A DNA stretch of 64,000 bases from contig NZ_LR593886.1 of NCBI RefSeq assembly GCF_901538265.1, forward strand, positions 8,701,738 to 8,765,737. Direction: 5' to 3'. Positions within the stretch are counted from its first letter, which is position 1, and each line of letters starts with the position of its first letter. The translations under genes were made by a program, and so were the position numbers. This DNA is from Gemmata massiliana (GTDB lineage Bacteria > Planctomycetota > Planctomycetia > Gemmatales > Gemmataceae). Shown here in pieces: positions 1 through 7,668 of the stretch. The notes under the pieces are model-generated. The model saw only the letters and a program-made list of their open reading frames with translations. It did not search any database and was not told the DNA's origin.

Positions 1-1469
1 TCGGCGATGTGGCGAACGGCGAGAAGGCGAAACCGTTCCAGGTTCACGCGCTGAATCAGGTCGATTTGCTCAAACCGGTGTGCAAGTGCGTGTATCAGGT
101 GCAGACGGTCGCGCAGATCGCCGCCGCGGTGCGCCAGGCGTTCGTCACCGCGACTCAGGGCGAACCGGGACCAGTCGCGGTCGTGGTGCCGTACAACCTG
201 TTCATCGAAGCACACGACTTCCGCACCCCTCCACCTGCGATTCCGGCTCCGCCCTTCGATGACGCCGCGTTCGAGCGGGCGCTGCCGCTCCTGGCGGACA
301 AGAAGCACCGCGTCGGCATTTATGCGGGCGCCGGGTGTATGGAGTACGGAACGGAACTCGCCGCGGTCGCGGAACTGCTCCAGGCTCCCGTAGCCACGAG
401 CGTCTCGGGGCGCGGGGTCGTTAGCGATTCCCACCCGCTCGCGGTGGGGTGGGGTTTCGGCCCGCACGCCAGCGCGGTCGCGGAAACGGTGTTCGCCGGC
501 GAAAAGAAGCACCCGCTAAAATCGGGCGTTGACACACTCCTCGCGATCGGGGTGAAGTTCAGCGAAGTCTCCACCGGTTACTACGGCAACCCGCAACCCA
601 AGCACGTCATTCACGTCGACGCGAACCCGTGTAACCTGGGCCGCATTCTGAAGACAGACGTGTGTGTCCACGCGGACGCGGGCACCTTCTTGGGGCGCCT
701 GCTCGCGTGCGGGGACACGCTCCGGCGCGCGGAAGACAAGTGGCTCGTGAACCACATCCGCACCCTAAAGGCCGATGCTGCAAAGGAACTCTGCAACATC
801 CCGCAACCGAAGTGCGGCGTCGACCCGCTCGCAACCGTCGCCGCGCTCCGCAAGGTGCTCCCGGCGGACGCGATGCTCTTTACCGACGTGAGCGCGACGG
901 AGCACCTCGCGGCCGAGCACTTCCGCGTGTGCCAATCGCGCACGTACTTCAACCCGGTCGACAATCAGGCGATGGGGTGGAGCGTCCCGGCCGCACTCGG
1001 CGCCCAGCGCGTGCATTACGGGAAGACGGTCGCGACGCTGACCGGCGACGGGTGCCTGCTCATGAGCGCGATGGAGATCACCACCGCGGCGCGCGAGCAC
1101 CTGCCGGTGAAGTTCGTGATCCTCGACGACCAAGCGTACCACTACATGCAGATGCTGCAAAAGCCCGCGTACCTGCGGACCACGGCCACAATCCTCACGC
1201 GACTCGACTACAAGGCTCTGGCACAGGCGTTCGGGGTGGCCTTCGTGGAAGTGACCTCGCACGCGGACCTGGAGCCGAAGCTCCGCGGCGCGGTGTGCCA
1301 CGACGGGCCGGTTCTGGTTCGCGTGCTCACCGACTACAGCACGCGCAAGGTGCGGTGGGTGGACGCGGTTCGGGCGCGGTACACTAAGGAACTGACCGCG
1401 GCGCAAAAGGCGCGGTTCCTGGCCCGCATCGGATCGCGCGCGATCCAGTTAGAGAAGAAGAACGACTAA
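1..1469 (+). CDS. Thiamine diphosphate-dependent decarboxylase/acetolactate synthase-like enzyme (5' end missing)
   Basis: This is the C-terminal majority of a ThDP enzyme of the acetolactate synthase/pyruvate decarboxylase superfamily. The frame stays open to the left edge, so the N-terminal part of the PYR domain lies outside the window; the GTG at 9 is probably internal. The visible order is the end of the PYR domain (GEPGPVAVVVP), a central domain (GIYAGAGCMEYG) and a C-terminal PP domain with the GDG motif (TGDGCLLMSAMEI, about residue 348 counted from the GTG). The cofactor motif normally continues to an Asn about 25 residues later; here the matching stretch reads VILDDQAYHYMQ, with Asp instead. 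The substrate cannot be told from sequence. It is not beside the acetolactate synthase small subunit found at 36.3 kb, so an anabolic AHAS role is not supported by context. A small membrane protein follows after 18 bp. Confidence 0.85.
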   Translation, partial: GDVANGEKAKPFQVHALNQVDLLKPVCKCVYQVQTVAQIAAAVRQAFVTATQGEPGPVAVVVPYNLFIEAHDFRTPPPAIPAPPFDDAAFERALPLLADKKHRVGIYAGAGCMEYGTELAAVAELLQAPVATSVSGRGVVSDSHPLAVGWGFGPHASAVAETVFAGEKKHPLKSGVDTLLAIGVKFSEVSTGYYGNPQPKHVIHVDANPCNLGRILKTDVCVHADAGTFLGRLLACGDTLRRAEDKWLVNHIRTLKADAAKELCNIPQPKCGVDPLATVAALRKVLPADAMLFTDVSATEHLAAEHFRVCQSRTYFNPVDNQAMGWSVPAALGAQRVHYGKTVATLTGDGCLLMSAMEITTAAREHLPVKFVILDDQAYHYMQMLQKPAYLRTTATILTRLDYKALAQAFGVAFVEVTSHADLEPKLRGAVCHDGPVLVRVLTDYSTRKVRWVDAVRARYTKELTAAQKARFLARIGSRAIQLEKKND

Positions 1470-1487
1470 ACCGCGAACAGGTGTGCG

Positions 1488-1871
1488 ATGTCCGAAGACG
1501 ATTTCGTTCCACCTTCGACCAGTTCCGCGCTCGCGCTGTCGCCGGGTACGGGCGGCGGAATCGCGGGGCTGGCGATCGGCTGCGCGCTGCTAGTTTCTGC
1601 GTGCGTGTTAATGGTGTTCAACGTGATCCTGTTCGGCCGGGGACTGGTCGACATCCCCCGCGACCTCGCCCAGTACGGCGGACTGATCGGAACCACGGGC
1701 GTCGCAATTCTCGGTCTGATCGCGGTGATTATTAGCGTTCGGAGTTGGTCCGCGGCCCGGCAAAGCGGCGAATCGGTCGCGCTGAACGTCGCCGCGACCG
1801 CGGCCAGTCTCGTCGGGCTGGTCGGGTGGCTGATCGCGGGAATCGACCTGATGATGATTCTGCTCAAATAG
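1488..1871 (+). CDS. Small three-helix membrane protein, unknown function
   Basis: A 127-residue hydrophobic protein starting at ATG 1488, 18 bp after the stop of the ThDP enzyme, so probably co-transcribed with it. A polar N-terminus (about 22 residues, Ser/Pro-rich) is followed by three predicted membrane segments at roughly 25-49, 64-84 and 98-125, ending in a very short tail (MMILLK). There is no recognisable catalytic motif. An inner-membrane location is inferred from the hydrophobic segments only; I do not recognise the family. Confidence 0.6.
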   Translation: MSEDDFVPPSTSSALALSPGTGGGIAGLAIGCALLVSACVLMVFNVILFGRGLVDIPRDLAQYGGLIGTTGVAILGLIAVIISVRSWSAARQSGESVALNVAATAASLVGLVGWLIAGIDLMMILLK

Positions 1872-2237
1872 AGAACGAGCCGCGACACCTCCCTTGCGGT
1901 CGCGCCTTGTTACAATTGGCCCCGAAGCCGGTCCAGATCAGGCAGCCCCGCAGCAATCCCAACACCTCCGTCTTCCGAACTACTGGCCACAAATCAGATT
2001 AATGAGTTCTCCGTACTCATGATCTTTCTGTATCCGCATTTTCATTTGAATTAATTTCGTTCGGTGTCAGCAGTTCGCTGTCGTCGCGCACTCGCATTTC
2101 TTCCAGTTATTTCGTGAGATCGTGCTGCTTCGCGGTCCGTCTTGCAAACAAATCCGGCGCGGGCGTACAACATGGGTCCGCGCCGGGTGGATCGGACCGT
2201 GCCCCGAAAACCGCCCGTACATCAGGGAGGACGAACT
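1872..2237. other. Non-coding gap before the radical SAM gene
   Basis: About 365 bp without a convincing gene. The stretch around 1990-2110 is clearly less GC-rich than its surroundings, which fits a promoter region for the downstream gene. I could not assign a specific -10/-35 pair with confidence. Confidence 0.5.
2224..2230 (+). promoter_or_regulatory. Shine-Dalgarno site deciding the GTG start at 2238
   Basis: AGGGAGG sits 7 bases before GTG 2238. The frame is open from 2142, but the upstream residues (MQTNPARAYNMG...) look non-coding, so this strong site argues for the internal GTG start of the radical SAM gene. Confidence 0.7.
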
Positions 2238-3518
2238 GTGCGTGCGCTGCTACGGCCGCTGGCCCGACTTGCCCGTCGATTGACCGGGGTCAAAGCACAC
2301 CACCTCAAGATCCCCTACGCCTGGATTCCTTACCACCTGTACGACGACGGCACCGCGTGGGCGCCGCTCACCGTAACCCTCGAACTGACCTACCTGTGCA
2401 ACTTGCGGTGCAAGATGTGCTCGCTGGTCGAGGGCAACATGGTGACCCCGCAGGGCCAGCGCCAGAACCCCGAACTGCGCGAAGCGGACGGGACGCTCCG
2501 GCGCGAGATTTCGACCGAAGAGTACCTCGACATCATCCGCCAGATCGGGCGTGCTGGTGTCAAAGCGGTGTCCCTCACAGGGGGAGAGCCGACGCTCCGG
2601 CGCGACATCGCTACGCTTGTCGCGGCGATCAAAAAGTATCCCATTCACCTGAGCTTAATCAGCAACGGCTCGGGCAAGCCCGAAGTGTACCGCGAACTGA
2701 TCGACCTGGGAGTGGACTCCATCACGATCTCGGTGGACGGCACCCGCGAGGTTCACGATCACGTGCGCGGGCGCGAGGGGAGCTTCGATAAGGCCGTGCG
2801 CGCGGTCCGAACCATCATCGACGCGAAGAAAGCGAACTCCGACCGGCGCCCCTGGCTGGAAGTCTCCTGCGCCGTGTCCGCGCTCAACCAACACGACCTC
2901 GAAAACCTGGTGACGTGGTTCGAGGGCTACGAAATCGACATGCTGAACATCGGGCACTTGCACTACAGCACCGCGGAGCGCCAAGCCGCGACCGAGCGCC
3001 TGGTCGACGGCCCGATCATGCACCTGAAGCAGCCCGAACTGCCCGACCGCGTGGTCGCAGTGGACACAGCCGATCTCGTGGAGCGCATCGCCCGCATCAG
3101 GGCGTCGCGCGGCACGGGTAAGGTACCGGTCAAGTTCATGCCGGAACTGGACGCCGATCAGATCCACCGGCAGTACGCGGACCCGCAATTCGTCCACGTC
3201 AACAAGTGCTTCCACCCGTGGCTGGCGACGCGGATCGACCCGTGGGGGCAGATGTACCCGTGCTGGATCGACATCCGGCTGGGAGACGTGCGCAAACGCG
3301 GGTTCATGGCACTGTGGAACAGCGAACTGTACCGGAAATTCCGCCGAAACATTCGGGAGCAGAAGCTGCTCCCAAAATGCGCCACCTGCCCGGCCCTGAC
3401 CGACAAAACCTGGTCGAGCGTCCCGACACTGGATCGCGGACTTCTGCAACTCGGTCGGCGCACGCTCCCAATACGGAAAGCCGTATCAACTCAACGGGAA
3501 CCGGTGGGAGTAACTTGA
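2238..3518 (+). CDS. Radical SAM/SPASM-domain protein
   Basis: A 426-residue protein using the GTG start that follows a near-perfect ribosome binding site. Residues 54-61 (CNLRCKMC) are the CX3CX2C cluster that binds the radical-SAM [4Fe-4S]; SLTGGEPTLRR is the GGE SAM-binding motif. The C-terminus holds a SPASM/twitch-like set of cysteines (KCFHPW..., MYPCWID, LPKCATCP) expected to ligate an auxiliary Fe-S cluster. Such proteins modify peptides or build cofactors or sugars, but no precursor peptide or partner gene is visible nearby, so the substrate is unknown. The N-terminal 25 residues are basic (RALLRPLARLARRLTG). It converges with a PilZ gene on the other strand. Confidence 0.85.
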   Translation: MRALLRPLARLARRLTGVKAHHLKIPYAWIPYHLYDDGTAWAPLTVTLELTYLCNLRCKMCSLVEGNMVTPQGQRQNPELREADGTLRREISTEEYLDIIRQIGRAGVKAVSLTGGEPTLRRDIATLVAAIKKYPIHLSLISNGSGKPEVYRELIDLGVDSITISVDGTREVHDHVRGREGSFDKAVRAVRTIIDAKKANSDRRPWLEVSCAVSALNQHDLENLVTWFEGYEIDMLNIGHLHYSTAERQAATERLVDGPIMHLKQPELPDRVVAVDTADLVERIARIRASRGTGKVPVKFMPELDADQIHRQYADPQFVHVNKCFHPWLATRIDPWGQMYPCWIDIRLGDVRKRGFMALWNSELYRKFRRNIREQKLLPKCATCPALTDKTWSSVPTLDRGLLQLGRRTLPIRKAVSTQREPVGVT

Positions 3519-3549
3519 ACGTACCGAGACGTGGACCCGAAACGGCGAA

Positions 3550-3569
3550 CGACCGGCAGGAGCCGGTCG
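3550..3569. terminator. Weak hairpin between convergent genes
   Basis: An 8-bp stem (CGACCGGC / GCCGGTCG) with a 4-base loop lies between the stops at 3518 and 3581. There is no T-run in the right place on either strand, so a terminator role is only a suggestion from its position. Confidence 0.35.
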
Positions 3570-3580
3570 CCCAAAAAGAA

Positions 3581-4105
3581 TCATCCAAACAGCAAGAGAA
3601 CGTTCCACGGCGGTGTCTTCTCGAACTCGCACCCGAGTTCGTAATAGTCCGTGTTCTTGCGGCAACTGCGCACGATCACAGTGACAAACCCAATCGTATC
3701 GGGTGCGTCGATCGCGCGGACCTGCACCGTCGTGCCCGGCGGTACCGCTGACTGCGTCGCGAGCTTCAACCCACCAGTCGAGCGATCGACGACGTACCCG
3801 TCGCCGGCTCCATTACGGAACGTGTTGGATGCGAGCAGCACGCGAACCGGCTGCCCCTCGCGGCGCACCGCACCGCGGCGGTCCGCGTAGGACTGCTCCG
3901 GCGGTGCCCAGTTCAGCGCGCGTTCACCCGTAAGGGCATTCGCATTAGCAGTAGCCAGTTTGGACGGATCGAGCGCCCCACGGCGCCGCGCCGCAATCAC
4001 GGCCAAGAAAGTCAATACCACAAGCGCGACACCCCCACCGACCACGATCGGTAGGTTAGCCGTGGCCCAAACTCTGGTCCCTTCAAGCATTTCGGCAAAA
4101 GACAT
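3581..4105 (-). CDS. Membrane-anchored PilZ-domain protein
   Basis: A 174-residue protein; ATG 4105 was preferred over an upstream TTG at 4135. One membrane segment (about 18-38, followed by the positive ARRR stop-transfer) precedes a cytoplasmic PilZ domain at about 76-165. The PilZ domain has the two c-di-GMP contact motifs: RxxxR (R77/R81 in DRRGAVRR) and DxSxGG (D107, S109, G111 in VDRSTGGLKL), and ends in the usual ELGCEF strand. It is therefore likely to bind cyclic di-GMP at the membrane. The effector output is unknown. It stands alone, convergent with the radical SAM gene. Confidence 0.75.
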   Translation of the reverse strand: MSFAEMLEGTRVWATANLPIVVGGGVALVVLTFLAVIAARRRGALDPSKLATANANALTGERALNWAPPEQSYADRRGAVRREGQPVRVLLASNTFRNGAGDGYVVDRSTGGLKLATQSAVPPGTTVQVRAIDAPDTIGFVTVIVRSCRKNTDYYELGCEFEKTPPWNVLLLFG

Positions 4106-4601
4106 TTTCCGACCCTGCGAGCGACCGGTCCTCAATTGGTCCGGTCATCGACTCTAGCACGCGGGTAGTGCGTTGCAAAAAACAGGCCCGGTCTGCCCGA
4201 TCAGAAGCAACTCACACGATCGCGCGCCCGTCCGCCACTCGAACTATTTTCTGAAATTTCTCAGGAACCCACAATTTCGCGCGAGGTGCTCGCGATCTGA
4301 CAGAAAGTGCGCGCGGACTGGGCGTCAGTTCCCTGCGATTCCGTTTGAAGCCAGTAAATTCCGAGACGAGAATCGCTCATTTCCCTCGCAATAATTGAAA
4401 TTGAAGTGTGATTTCGCCGAGCGGCATTCAGGTTGCATTCGTATCCGTTGACGGCCAGTCCTCAGTCCCAACAACTGACCGATACTGAACTCGTGTGCTC
4501 ACCGGGCGGGTTTGAACCGTGCGGGCGTTCAGTGGTCGCGTCTTGCCGTCGCGTGACCCAACAGTTACGATGCCCCTGCGCGGGGCCGATGGACTTTTGT
4601 T
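4106..4601. other. Non-coding gap, relatively AT-rich
   Basis: About 495 bp with no supported gene; short frames here lack start sites and sensible composition. The stretch about 4230-4440 is markedly AT-richer than the rest of the window. It probably holds promoters for the genes on either side, but I cannot define them. Confidence 0.5.
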
Positions 4602-4862
4602 ATGGCCCGTGACTTCGGCAGTGTGGAGCTGCCGTACACGCTTTCCAGGGCAGGTGACGCCGTGCAACCGCTATTCGATGCCGTATCACCCAACGCCGTC
4701 CGTTCCGACCAAGAGGTCGTCGAACTGGCCCTTCTGCTACCGCTGTGGCAGGCGATGGAACTGGAAGCCGCGGCCAGCCGGCGCGGAATGACCACCGGGC
4801 AAATGCTCCGGCGCGTCATTGGCGAATTGCTCGCCGCGCAACCGGCCGTGGCCGCTTCCTGA
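4602..4862 (+). CDS. Small helical protein, unknown function
   Basis: An 86-residue frame from ATG 4602. The C-terminal half (PLWQAMELEAAASRRGMTTGQMLRRVIGELLA, about 48-79) reads as two amphipathic helices around a 'GMTTGQML' turn, which resembles the helix-helix part of ribbon-helix-helix or similar small DNA-binding or antitoxin-like proteins. No partner toxin gene is adjacent. No clear Shine-Dalgarno site precedes the ATG, so expression is not certain. A frame on the opposite strand over the same bases looks like a shadow. Confidence 0.45.
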   Translation: MARDFGSVELPYTLSRAGDAVQPLFDAVSPNAVRSDQEVVELALLLPLWQAMELEAAASRRGMTTGQMLRRVIGELLAAQPAVAAS

Positions 4863-4960
4863 CCACACCGACGGCCTGTAGTCCTCTCTCCCAACCCGGC
4901 GACTCGCACGCCAACCGGGCACGCATCTCGCTCGTCACAATTCTCAGCACCGGAAGCTCA

Positions 4961-6358
4961 CTACGTTCGTGGAGTGCCGTCGCCTGCGCGAAAATTCGCC
5001 AGTACGCGCTCGATGAAGGGCCGGCTCACCGACCGGAACTTGTCAAAGGTCGTGCGGTTCACCGTGTACACCTCCACGCGGGTTAGCGCGCGGATGGTCG
5101 CGTTCCGTGGTTGATCCATGAGGAGTGCGACCTCGCCGAAGTACCTCCCGGCGCTCAGTTCGGCGAGCTTTTGCGTCGCCCCGTCCACCTCACGCAACAC
5201 CTCCACCGTTCCGCGTCGGATCAGGTAGAACTTACTGTCCGCGTTCACCGCGTCGCCCTGGCGCACGATCACCAGTCCCGATTCGTATACCTCGACACAG
5301 TCAGGCTTTGCGGCGATTTGGTCCGGGCGCACCGGGTCATTGGGATGAACGCCGATCAGGACCGAGTCGGCGATCTTCTCCTGCTCTTCGGGCAGGACCG
5401 CGGCGAACGCCGAGCTCTGGCGCAGGCCCTCCCGCACGAACAGGCGCTCCGCGACGACCACGTTCGACTCGATCCGGCCGCGTTCCATGTGAACGATACG
5501 GTCGGCCAAGTTCATAATGCGCGCGTCGTGCGTGACAATCAGGCTGGTAGTGCCGTGTTCGGTGGCGATTTTCTTGAGGAGCGGGATCTGCCACGCCCCC
5601 AGTCGCCCGTTCTCACCGGCTTCCGCGGGCGGGCGCACGAGCTTGCTGAGGTGTTCCTCGGACCGTTGGCGCGCGAGTTCCTGCACGAGCGTGACCACCG
5701 CGAGTCCGCTATTCGCATCAAGGGCAGCCGTTGGCTCGTCCGCGAGAACGAGTTTCGGCCGATTGATGAGCGCGCGGGCAATAGCGACGCGCTGCCGCTG
5801 ACCACCGGAGAGTTTCGCGGGCTTGTAGTCGAACCGCGATTTCTGTGCGCGCCCCTCCAGGTCTTTTTCGCCCAGGAGCAAGTACGTGAGCACGTCGCGT
5901 GCGTCCGCGTCGAGATCGGTGGCGCCAGTGTCCTTCAGACGCTGAGCCATGCGAATATTCTGCACCGCCGTGAGCGAATCAAACAGATTGTGGCGCTGAA
6001 AGATGAACCCGATGAGCCGACGAACGTGGACCAGTTCCGGTTCGGGCACGCCTTTCAAATTGCGGTAGTCGCCCAGGTCCGCGTCCCAAACTTCGATCTC
6101 GCCTTCCTGCAGTGTACGCAGCCCGCCGATGAGCGTGAGAATGGTCGTTTTGCCGGACCCGGACGGCCCGCTCATGATGACCAGTTCGCCCGGCATCACT
6201 TCGAGCGTGTTATCGAAGAGCACCTGCGTGCGCGTGTCGCCGGTACCGAAGTAGTGATTCACCCCGCGAATACGGAGCACCGGTTGACCGGGCGGGGGGG
6301 TAGGTTGCCTTTCCCCCCTGCCTTCAAGGGGGTTAGGTTCTTCCGCGCTAGAAGACAT
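4961..6358 (-). CDS. DevA-like ABC exporter ATPase fused to a cyclic-nucleotide-binding domain
   Basis: A 465-residue ATPase. Residues about 27-290 form an ABC domain of the MacB/LolD/DevA class: Walker A GPSGSGKTT at 64-72, Q-loop FIFQRHNLFD, signature LSGGQRQR, Walker B VLADEP, H-loop VTHD. Between the D-loop and the H-loop there is an extra stretch of about 25 residues (HLSKLVRPPAEAGENG...). The remaining C-terminus (about 330-460) is a cNMP-binding fold with the phosphate-binding-cassette signature FGEVALLMDQPRNATIRA. The start overlaps the upstream permease gene by 11 bases, so the two are coupled. It should energise the two FtsX-like permeases and be gated by a nucleotide ligand; the gating is inference. 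Residues about 5-23 (NPLEGRGERQPTPPPG) are encoded by a dispersed hairpin repeat. Confidence 0.85.
   Translation of the reverse strand: MSSSAEEPNPLEGRGERQPTPPPGQPVLRIRGVNHYFGTGDTRTQVLFDNTLEVMPGELVIMSGPSGSGKTTILTLIGGLRTLQEGEIEVWDADLGDYRNLKGVPEPELVHVRRLIGFIFQRHNLFDSLTAVQNIRMAQRLKDTGATDLDADARDVLTYLLLGEKDLEGRAQKSRFDYKPAKLSGGQRQRVAIARALINRPKLVLADEPTAALDANSGLAVVTLVQELARQRSEEHLSKLVRPPAEAGENGRLGAWQIPLLKKIATEHGTTSLIVTHDARIMNLADRIVHMERGRIESNVVVAERLFVREGLRQSSAFAAVLPEEQEKIADSVLIGVHPNDPVRPDQIAAKPDCVEVYESGLVIVRQGDAVNADSKFYLIRRGTVEVLREVDGATQKLAELSAGRYFGEVALLMDQPRNATIRALTRVEVYTVNRTTFDKFRSVSRPFIERVLANFRAGDGTPRT
6291..6344. repeat. C-rich palindromic repeat unit inside the N-terminus of the ABC ATPase gene
   Basis: The DNA reads G-run, TAGGTTGCC, TTTCCCCCCTGCCTTCAAGG, then GGGTTAGGTTCTTCC. 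It shares the CCTTCAAGGGGG hairpin core and the GGTAGGTT / TTAGGTTCTTC edges with the repeats at 10.2, 23.5 and 34.9 kb. It lies in frame and supplies roughly residues 5-23 of the protein. Confidence 0.65.
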
Positions 6359-7568
6359 CGGCGGGGTCCACCTTCTTCACCTTGCTCACCGCGAGCAACC
6401 CGGACGCGACACACATCACCACCGTCAGCAGCAGCACCAGCGCGAACCGGGCTGGCGTAAGGAGCATCGGCAGCCCGGTGATATCCGTGAGAGCGAGGTA
6501 CGTGCCGTAGGTCACCAGTATGCCCGGGACGAAACCGGCCGCCGCGAGAATCAGCGATTCCTGCACCACGACCCAGCTCAAATATCGGTTCGTGTAGCCG
6601 ATGGCCTTCAGCGTCGCGTACTCGGGCAGGTGATCGGCCACATCGCTCGCCAAAATCTGGTAGCAGATCACCATCCCGACGACGAATCCCAACAGCACGC
6701 CCGCACCGAACGCGAAGCCGATCGGCGTGTTCGCCCACCAAAAATTCTTCTCGCGGGATACCATCTCGTCGCGCGTGAGAACCAGCACGTCACCCCCGGC
6801 CGCGAACTTCGCTTGCAGCGCCTTCTTCACCGCACCCACGTCCGCTCCTGGGACCAATTTCACCACACCAATGTCCGCATCCGCCATCGGGTTCGTGGGG
6901 TAATACGGCTCGCGCACCCACTTCTCGAACGTGCGGTCGCTCACCACCACGCTGCCGTCGGTGCCGAAATCGAAACCCATCTCGAAGCCCGCAACGAGCC
7001 GAATGTCGCGCCCCGCGAGTTCGGTTCCGGCCCCGGGTTCGAGTTTCCCGAATACCGACTCGCCGGGGTGATTGACCTGGTCCGGGTGCGGTCGGCTCTT
7101 GCGGTCGTAGAGCGCGGTTCCGGGCGTGTTGAGTTCCTGCCAACTCTTGGCGCTCACGCCGGGCAGATCGAGGACATCGGCGTTCGGGTCGACGCCGATC
7201 ACGCGCACCCGGCGCGTGCTAGTGCGCGCCGATGGGTCGGCCGCGGTGTGGCGCAGCGCCGCGATGGAATACTCCACGAACACCGGCGACACGCTCTTCA
7301 CACCAGCCGTGCCCTCGGCCTCTGCGATCCGTCGACGCGACACGCCCTCGCGGAACAGCAGCGACGCCTTGTTCGGGTTGATGAGGACGAGGTCACCCTT
7401 CAACTTCTCGATCAGCACCGTGTTGCTGTCGAGCATCGCGTTCATGATGCCGTACTGCACCCCCATCAACACCACCGCGAACCCGATCCCGGACGCGAAC
7501 AGCGCGAACCGCACCTTGTCGTGGGCAAGGTTCTTCCAGGCCAGAGGAACGGGAGCGGATCGGGGCAT
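6348..7568 (-). CDS. DevC/FtsX-type ABC transporter permease
   Basis: A 406-residue inner-membrane permease. Topology is typical of FtsX/MacB/DevC proteins: one N-terminal helix (about 20-42, RFALFASGIGFAVVLMGVQYG), a large extracytoplasmic domain (about 43-270), then three C-terminal helices (FAFGAGVLLGFVVGMVICY; ESLILAAAGFVPGILVTYG; ALVLLLTVVMCVASGLLAV). The motif ...LPEYATLKAIGY is the conserved cytoplasmic coupling loop of this family. It ends with ...SKVKKVDPADVF, almost the same ending as the next permease (RKVHTVDPADLF), so the two are paralogues forming a heterodimer. Its start codon lies 9 bases from a long hairpin in the gap to the upstream permease. Confidence 0.88.
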   Translation of the reverse strand: MPRSAPVPLAWKNLAHDKVRFALFASGIGFAVVLMGVQYGIMNAMLDSNTVLIEKLKGDLVLINPNKASLLFREGVSRRRIAEAEGTAGVKSVSPVFVEYSIAALRHTAADPSARTSTRRVRVIGVDPNADVLDLPGVSAKSWQELNTPGTALYDRKSRPHPDQVNHPGESVFGKLEPGAGTELAGRDIRLVAGFEMGFDFGTDGSVVVSDRTFEKWVREPYYPTNPMADADIGVVKLVPGADVGAVKKALQAKFAAGGDVLVLTRDEMVSREKNFWWANTPIGFAFGAGVLLGFVVGMVICYQILASDVADHLPEYATLKAIGYTNRYLSWVVVQESLILAAAGFVPGILVTYGTYLALTDITGLPMLLTPARFALVLLLTVVMCVASGLLAVSKVKKVDPADVF

Positions 7569-7576
7569 GATTTCCT

Positions 7577-7668
7577 GGCGAACGGTCGGTGTGCGCCGGC
7601 CGGTGAGAACGACGAAAGTACAGTCATTCGTGCAAATTGCACCGGCCGGCGCACACCGGCCGTTCGCC
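7577..7668. repeat. 29-bp inverted repeat between the two permease genes
   Basis: Arms 7577-7605 and 7640-7668 pair over 29 bases with one mismatch, separated by a 34-base loop. In the mRNA (minus strand) the stem begins at the TAG of the first permease and ends directly before the AGGA ribosome site of the second. It could slow read-through or modulate translation of the downstream gene. One arm is closely related to a single copy at 32830-32858. Confidence 0.85.

Noticed and set aside
4565-4909. Minus-strand frame over the small helical protein
   Set aside because: Less protein-like composition (Arg/Ser/Thr-rich) and no ribosome site; the plus-strand frame reads as amphipathic helices.
5111-6460. 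Long plus-strand frame (about 449 codons) opposite the ABC ATPase
   Set aside because: It is the GC-rich antisense shadow of a clearly conserved ABC/cNMP gene; its residues show no family motif.
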